From NCBI GenBank assembly GCA_025594325.1, contig JANHCV010000001.1, forward strand, positions 558,001 through 622,000: a stretch of DNA of 64,000 nt, read 5' to 3'. The stretch is from Blastocladiella emersonii ATCC 22665. Taxonomy: Eukaryota > Blastocladiomycota > Blastocladiomycetes > Blastocladiales > Blastocladiaceae. Positions 57,973 through 64,000 of this stretch are shown in pieces. The stretch's first letter is position 1. Every line of letters starts with the position of its first letter. Both the position numbers and the translations under genes were made by a program. The notes beneath the pieces were generated by a model. That model made no database searches, had not been told where the DNA came from, and saw nothing but the letters and a program-made list of their open reading frames with translations.

Positions 57973-60900
57973 AAATCCGGGCCTTGCGAATTTGCGGCCA
58001 ATTTACATGGTTTGGAGGCAAATTTTAAACCTGAGCAAATTTGCACCAAATTGAGCGGCGGCCCGCGGTTCGGCTAGGACAGCAAATTTGCAACCAATTG
58101 CCGTTCAATCTGCTGCGACTTGATGGCAGATTTGATGGCCAATTGGTGAGGCGAGCAACCCGGTTGGTGCACGAATTGATGGCATATTCTCAAGATGGGG
58201 ACTGCGCTTTGGTGCAAATTTGCGAGTGTATTGCGTGCGGAGGATCTCAGATACAGGTCAGGGCGCCACCGCCGCGGTTCGCGCGGCGTGCGAGTCAGAA
58301 TCCCGCCCCGTGCGCGACGAAGATACACGACAAGCAGGTACCCGAGCGGACCGCAGACGCCGTCGCCAGCACCAGGTCTCCGCACTCGGAACCGCCGCCC
58401 GTGACCCAAACCGCGTGCGCGTCGCGCTTGCTGCGATCCGCGGTCAGGTCGCGCCACGACGCCGAGTACAGAAACCGGCCGGGCGAGATGGTTGTCAGAG
58501 ATCGCTGCTACAAGCAAGAAAGGTCCGAGAGCTCATGTGAGTCGCGCTGCGCCTCGAGCGGCGTGTGACGAGGGCGTACCGAGTCGCCTCGAATACGGCG
58601 CCGTACAGCTTGCGGATGCTGCGCGCCAGTTGTTCATCCGTTGAGAGGCGGCGGGTCGATAGTGTAGCGAGAGACCAGTGGATCACGAGGGGCTACGAGG
58701 AGCAATGCGAGCGAGCATGTCAGTCGCGCGCCAACTCTTGCGCAGCGACGAGAAGTGTCAAGCGTACCTGCGACTGGGACTTGACGCACGCGGTGGCCGC
58801 GGTCGAACCGCTTGAGCGAGCCTGTCGGCGCTACTGGCGCGAGCGTGCAGCGTGAGTGCATGAGACACGCGGAGACGGCGTACCGTCGCGAGCGAGGCTG
58901 GCTCGATGGTCTCAGGTCCATGAGTCGGCAAATGTCGAGTCCCTGGCGGCGGACGCGCGCCGGCGGCTACATGGGCACCGCACAGGTGTCAGCACCTTTG
59001 ACGAGCGCGCACGCGGCTGCTAGCCCGGTGGGGTCCCCTTGCGCTGCGCCGTGCTGCGCCCGAGGAACGAGCGCGGCGGAGCCCGCGTACGACGGTGCGC
59101 ACGCGCGGCAGCGACGACACCGCTGGTCTCACAGCGCGTCGTCGACGCGCCGGAGCAGAGTGTGAAGGGCACCACACCGGGCGCACCGCCACGGGAGCGC
59201 AACACGACGGTCGGCGCGATGGGAGCCAAGCGCGCGGCGGCGCGATGGGAGCCAAGCGCGCGGCGGCGGGCGCGGCAGCAGGATGTGACGCGTACCTGTT
59301 GACGGTGGCCGCGTGGTTGCCGCGCGTCGAGATCGTAGTGTGCTTCTTTGGTGGACGGGTGATACATTGCAGCGAGTGGTGATGAGCGAGAGAGCGGGGA
59401 CCGACCGCGGCGCGGCGAAGAGTCACTCGCTCGCCCGACGTCGGCTCGCGGCAAGGTCCAAGCCAAGCTGTGTCTCGTGCGGGTCACCGCACACGTGTTT
59501 TCGCGACGCGTCTCGCGCCCCGTCTCGCAACCCGCCGTGCCACGACTCTCGCTCAGTTTCGCTAGCCTTGAAACGCGCGGTTAAAAAAAAAAAAAAAAAA
59601 AACGACAAGCCGCACTTGAAAGCAGGACTGCGAGGGGAGGAGGGAGGAATAGGGCAAGCACGACGCGTTCCGGGTCGTGACGCGGCCGCGCGGTTACTCC
59701 CTTTGTTCTCGAGTCGATCAAAGCTTAGATGTTGGTTAGGGTTTGGAAGCGACGAGACCCTTGTCATGACAGTTGCTGGGGTCGCACCTCGCCGTTCCAT
59801 CCCGCGCATTCGTGTCCACAGCGAGCGCCCACCGTTTCCTTCATGAACAGGGGCCAAGAAGCGAGCCGGGTCTGATAACCGTGTCACAGTCGTACGAACA
59901 GACCAAGAGCGAGCTCATGCCTTCTGCTCTCTTGCCTGCGCGACGACAGCCGGATGTTACGGATGCGGCTGGACTCAGCCGCACGAGAGCGAGTACCAAG
60001 CACATCGCAGCGGCCGGATCGCACCGCAGCTCACGCGAGGTTCTCAAGCGAGCCGCAAAGGTCATTCATCGCGTTTTGAGAGGATCTTGCGCCTGAACGA
60101 GCTCGCAAGCCAAGCGTGAGCGGACGTGGCCAGCGTGCGGTGGCGTCGGACGATGGAGTTCACACGCCCGCCACAGCTAGCTGACTTGCTCCCTCCACCT
60201 TCCGGGCATATTTTACGCATGCTACAGATACCACTTGATGCAATGTAATTAACCCATGTACTTCTTCCTATTTGCGCTTGGTTTATGTATTCTTGCGCGA
60301 TTCGAGCGCCGCGCCGAACCCGTAACACAGGCACCGCCAGCCGCTGACGAGCCGCGCCTGTCTCTCCCAGCGCATCAGAAGTCATGTCCGCTTTTGATTT
60401 GACCGCCGGCAGCTTCATCTAGTTGATAGGACCGCTCGCCAAGTCGGAGACCCGCCCTTGAGTGACGAACAGAATGTCGCCTACTGATCCATGACTCTAC
60501 TATGAAGCTGGAAACGTTCACGTCGCGTTTCAACTCTAAAAGCGTCGCGTGGCAGATAGTGAAGCTCGATCACGCGGTGTTACATGTTCTACCAGCGTCA
60601 GAGGCAGCTTGGGCATGGCCGTTCCGCGACCCTGTGTTCAAGCAAAGGAATAGCACCATTCGCAACTTTCTGAAGTGGCCTTTGATGCGTTCCAGGCGCT
60701 CAATCGCACCGACTGGATTGCATGCACCTCATTCAAGTCTGGAAAGATTTGCAACGTGCCGGTTCAGCGCCGTGGACGTGCTTCACTGGTTGAGCGACCG
60801 TCCCGTACGCTCTCGCAGAAGCGCTGACTTGTGCGCAAGTTAAGTACCAGGGCTCACCAGCTTTACTCGAGGCTGGCAATTGTTCTCCATTCGTGCTACC

Positions 60901-61352
60901 GGAAGCGGTCCTTCACTCGCTCGCTCTCGTCAACTTGTACGAATCGGGCCAGTATGCGGCCACGTACAAACAATTGAAGAAAATCAACTTTTTTTGGCCG
61001 CTTGGCCTGCCGCGCCGGTAGGCGTCCACCTAATAAGCTCGATCCGCGAGCGCAATCCGCAACAGCATGCGTGCCGCAAACCCCTTCAGGCGAACATAGG
61101 TTTCGCCCTCTTTAAACTGCAATCCCGGCCAGGAGACCAAGTTTATCTACCGAGGTAGAGGTAGTTGACCAGTTTGCCGCCAGGAGAAAGCCTTTTTACC
61201 CTCTGGATTGGATGCTGTCCTCGATTTGCGACCCCATGAATTCAAACAGTGTCTATCGTTTCCGTGCTCCTCTGAGCGCTAAATATATTTCCGCGAGTCA
61301 CATCCTTCACTCCGTTGCGCAGGAACGACTTTCGAGGTTAGCTTCTTGAATC
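57973..61352. repeat. Right arm of the 3,380-bp inverted repeat
   Basis: Exact mirror of 4407-7786 as far as compared (x pairs with 65759-x). Inner edge 57973, outer edge 61352. The putative exons of the left arm appear here on the minus strand (about 58339-58970). The 20-nt A run is at 59583-59602. Confidence 0.93.
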
Positions 61353-61707
61353 AACCCTGGCGGTGTGTTAGCGTTGAGAATCCGATCGCCATTTTTTTCT
61401 TGACACCCGGCTTCCAACCACCCCAACGCTTAAGTATCTCTTTTGTAGCTCTTAGCACGGTCAGTCCATCACCTTCGAGAACAGCGCAATCGACTGAGCC
61501 GTTGTGATGAAAAGTCCAACTTACTTCAAGGGCGACTATAACCACCACGACCACCAGCAAAAAATCCCCCTGACCTCACCCATCACGCTCATGTATCGCA
61601 TTCACCAGAAATCCTGATATGCGATTTCGACCCTCACCCGACCCGGCCCAAGAATTGAGTGCAAATTTGCAGCTGGCCGCACAATTTGTGATCCGCGATT
61701 TCCGATG
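61353..61707. repeat. Diverged outer flank of the right arm
   Basis: Pairs with 4043-4406 at roughly 90% identity with small indels. It ends at a junction with a GAVKNS-type repeat fragment. Confidence 0.75.
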
Positions 61708-62260
61708 CTGTTTTTCACGGCGCCCGCCTGAGCCACGTTGAACAATAGCAGCACCTCAAGCGGCGATCTGCTTGGCAAAAATACACCGGCAGATTTGGAC
61801 TTGCCGCGTGCGCAATGTGCGTTCTTTCCTGGAAAGAGCAACGCAACTGTGACAATGCGACAGGGGCAGTGCGTTAACAGCTTCCGCAGGAGTTGGAGCG
61901 AGAATCTGTGGATGCTGCCAGCAATCAACACTCGAACTCGGACTCAAAGCTCCTGGGGGTCAGCCTGATGCGGTTTTTGGGGTCGTGCAAGTCAGCAACA
62001 ACTTCATAGACAGTACGCTGAGAAGCGGGGTCAAGGTCATTGGAGCTCATGTCCATGTCGTGCTTTGAAAAGCGCAGCGGCCGACCGCGCAAAGTGGCAA
62101 GGCTCGAACGGCGAATCCACACGAGAACAGATTTCGCCCACGGCACAAATTCGAGGACGTGGCTCGCACGGGCGACGCGTAACTTTTCACGGCACCCATG
62201 CGAGCCATTTCAAAGGAAGGCACGGTGGAAGCGAAAACCGTCTTGGAGGAATGAGACAAC
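61690..62260 (-). repeat. Mosaic of dispersed-repeat fragments (GAVKSYASPVR unit)
   Basis: Two minus-strand pieces of the repeat also seen at 8905-9030: a short one at about 61690-61740 and a longer one at about 62110-62245. A minus-strand block between them (DLDPASQRTVYEVVADLHDP) looks coding-like but has no recognised homologue. Confidence 0.5.
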
Positions 62261-62800
62261 GATGTCGATTGGAGAAAGCCATTTCACGGCTCCAGAATAG
62301 TTGATCGATGAAGAGGCTTAGGCGTGAAACTCGTACATGGTCCAGTGATTGAGAGTCGGCTCTGCAGCGAGTGATCACGAGTGCTTGGAAGTCGCGCTCC
62401 TGAACCTCTCGAACTGGCTGCGCGTTGAGTAACAGCAGGCCCTTGTGAGATTGCCAGTATTCGGGCAGCAGAGTTGAAGGGCGTGCCAAAGCGCTCGTGG
62501 CGGTGGTTCACCACGTCGGCCAGCAGCAAGTCCGTCAGCATTCCGTCGCTGGCGTTAAGCAAGTGCGCGAGATGTCTTGGGTTCGCAGCAAAGTCAAAAT
62601 CAAGATCGGACAGCGTGCGAAAATTTGGCGCGTTCCAGGTGGCAACGGTGTCGCTGTCACGGTTTGGACATTGGGCGAGAAAAGCTGACTCGAGTGAAGC
62701 ATCGCAGCGCCATGCGCTCCGAGCGAAGCGTGATCCATGGGTGCAAGAAGGTCATAGGATGCCGTTGCACCCAGTTAAATGCATGAGCTATCATTTCTAG
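62260..62800 (-). pseudogene. Degenerate coding-like block
   Basis: Minus-strand blocks HLLNASDGMLTDLLLADVVN, RHERFGTPFNSAARILAISQ and LEMIAHAFNWVQRHPMTFLH occur in different frames. Possibly a broken gene related to the neighbouring repeats. No family recognised. Confidence 0.3.
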
Positions 62801-62980
62801 GAGCGGGTGGGGAGCCTGCTCGGGGAGACCGCGTCGACTCGAAGTGGGCGGCAACGCGCCGCTCGCGCGGGAGTCACTTGCACGCCGAAATGACCAACGC
62901 GTCTGTCCGCTCACCTCAACCGGGCTCCTGATAGTTGAAAACGGCTGTTATCTATTACTGTGCACACGGCACCTTCACCA

Positions 62981-64000
62981 TCACCCGTCCGACCCAAACA
63001 CGCCCGCGAGCGCGCGCAGCACCTCGTCGAGCGGGACCGTGACGTTGCGGTGGGCGAGTTCGGGGACCACGTCCTTCTTGAGCAGCCACTCGAGCGGCGG
63101 CGTGGCCTCGCCCATCATCTTGAGCCGCGGCGCGAGGACCGCGGGCTCGACGGGGACAAATGTCCACGGCGACGCCGTGTCGCCGTCGTCGCCCGTCGCA
63201 ATCACCTGCAGCGTCTTGCGCGTGCGCGCGATCTCGCTCTCGTACAGCGCCAGCACGTCCTGCAGGTTGCGGTACAGGATCATGTTGAGGGCGAGGTCGA
63301 TGAGCCCGTCGAACTGCGTCACGAACACGTGCCGCACCGTCCAGTCGGCGGACGTCGTCCACGTCGACATGGTCAGGTCCGACTTTGGCACCTGCGCGAT
63401 CAGCTTGGTCGTACGCGCGCTCGACGCGGTTGTCGAAGTGGCAACGCCTGGCGCAGCGGCGCCACTTGGTGGTGCAGTCACTGCGCCAGTCCCGGGTGTC
63501 GCGACAGTCCCACGCGCACGCGCGACCCACGCCTGGACCGAGTCGGGCGTCCACCCCGCCGCCGCGTTTCCCTCGGCGGCGGCGAGCGTCACCTTGGTCA
63601 GCTTGAGCTTGTCGAGGTGCGCCTTGAGCACGCGCGGCGTCGGGTTGCCTGCGTTGACCGTGAGGTGCACAAGCGTGCGGTCGAGCGACGCGACCATATG
63701 GTCGGCGTCGAGCAGCGACTCGCCGTAGACGTGGACCGACGCGTAGCCCAGCAGGAACGTGATGTGCCCGCTGAATTCTGAGTTGGTGGTTGAGGGTGGC
63801 GGCTGGTGGACGACGAGGTGCGGCGGGCGCGGTAGACTCCCACTTGTATCGGCGGCAGGAACATCAGGAAGCACGCCGAGCGAGAGCCCGAGCACGTCGC
63901 GCACGCGGTGCTGGATGTTGAGGAACGCCGGGACCGTGCGCGCGGACGTGAGCAGGGTCACGTCGCCAACGCGCACATCGAGGCCGACCGAGGACCCCGC
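62981..64000 (-). CDS. C-terminal part of a large protein, possibly Csf1/BLTP1-type lipid-transfer protein (partial)
   Basis: An open minus-strand frame enters from beyond the right edge and stops at 62981, giving about 340 visible residues. Blocks include FLNIQHRVRDVLGLSLGVLP, SGHITFLLGYASVHVYGESL, VFVTQFDGLIDLALNMILYR and, near the end, LKMMGEATPPLEWLLKKDVV with PLDEVLRALAGVFG. The GEATPPLEW motif close to the C-terminus and the beta-strand-rich pattern resemble the end of fungal Csf1/animal BLTP1 (KIAA1109), a giant rod that moves lipid at ER contact sites. I am working from memory of the motif, so the assignment is tentative. The gene's start and most of its length lie outside the window. 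Confidence 0.5.
   Translation of the reverse strand, partial: AGSSVGLDVRVGDVTLLTSARTVPAFLNIQHRVRDVLGLSLGVLPDVPAADTSGSLPRPPHLVVHQPPPSTTNSEFSGHITFLLGYASVHVYGESLLDADHMVASLDRTLVHLTVNAGNPTPRVLKAHLDKLKLTKVTLAAAEGNAAAGWTPDSVQAWVARARGTVATPGTGAVTAPPSGAAAPGVATSTTASSARTTKLIAQVPKSDLTMSTWTTSADWTVRHVFVTQFDGLIDLALNMILYRNLQDVLALYESEIARTRKTLQVIATGDDGDTASPWTFVPVEPAVLAPRLKMMGEATPPLEWLLKKDVVPELAHRNVTVPLDEVLRALAGVFGSDG

Overview
The window is a GC-rich piece of a nuclear genome, most likely from a zoosporic (flagellated) early-diverging fungus of the Blastocladiomycota/Chytridiomycota type. Three things suggest this. Introns are short (41-75 nt) and nearly uniform, with GTACG-type donors and TAG/CAG acceptors. 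Intergenic gaps are small, down to about 33 bp. The gene set combines fungal housekeeping genes with genes typical of flagellated fungi: an adenosylcobalamin-dependent ribonucleotide reductase, a FAM184-type coiled-coil protein and a cyclic-nucleotide-regulated channel. The lineage is inference; no rRNA or tRNA gene was found.

Layout. Bases 1-9164 are repeat-rich and carry no intact gene that I can support. They hold a degenerate inverted pair around an AGATCT-rich centre (1-2460) and the left arm of a large inverted repeat (4407-7786). Bases 9165-43725 are a compact gene-rich core: CNG/HCN-like channel (-), coiled-coil unknown (-), RRN3 (+), B12-dependent RNR (-), FAM184-like protein (+), a cluster of two full and one truncated BTB genes (+), an unknown helical protein (-), a MEF2/Rlm1-type MADS-box factor (-), DHX15/Prp43 helicase (+), a small tail-anchored protein (+), a TrmH/MRM3-type RNA 2'-O-methyltransferase (+) and an unknown (-). 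Bases 44098-57970 are a graveyard of duplicated and broken genes: two LRR-like repeat units, a tail-to-tail pair of LRR-like pseudogenes, a degenerate membrane-protein family and a deleted copy of the TrmH gene. The same stretch holds a compact LTR element with an intact target-site duplication, plus tandem repeats. Bases 57973-61352 are the right arm of the inverted repeat. Bases 61353-62980 are mosaic repeats. The window ends in the 3' part of a large protein gene, possibly Csf1/BLTP1-like (-, partial).

The core genes do not form one pathway. They cover Pol I transcription initiation (RRN3), ribosome biogenesis/splicing (DHX15), organellar rRNA methylation (TrmH family), dNTP synthesis (class II RNR), signalling (channel, MADS factor) and probable ubiquitin-ligase adaptors (BTB). 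The most noteworthy structures are the 3,380-bp inverted repeat bracketing about 50 kb, the LTR element with 213-bp LTRs and a GTCTC duplication, a channel lacking a recognisable K+ selectivity filter, the probably mitochondrial class II RNR, and the AGATCT-dense tract.
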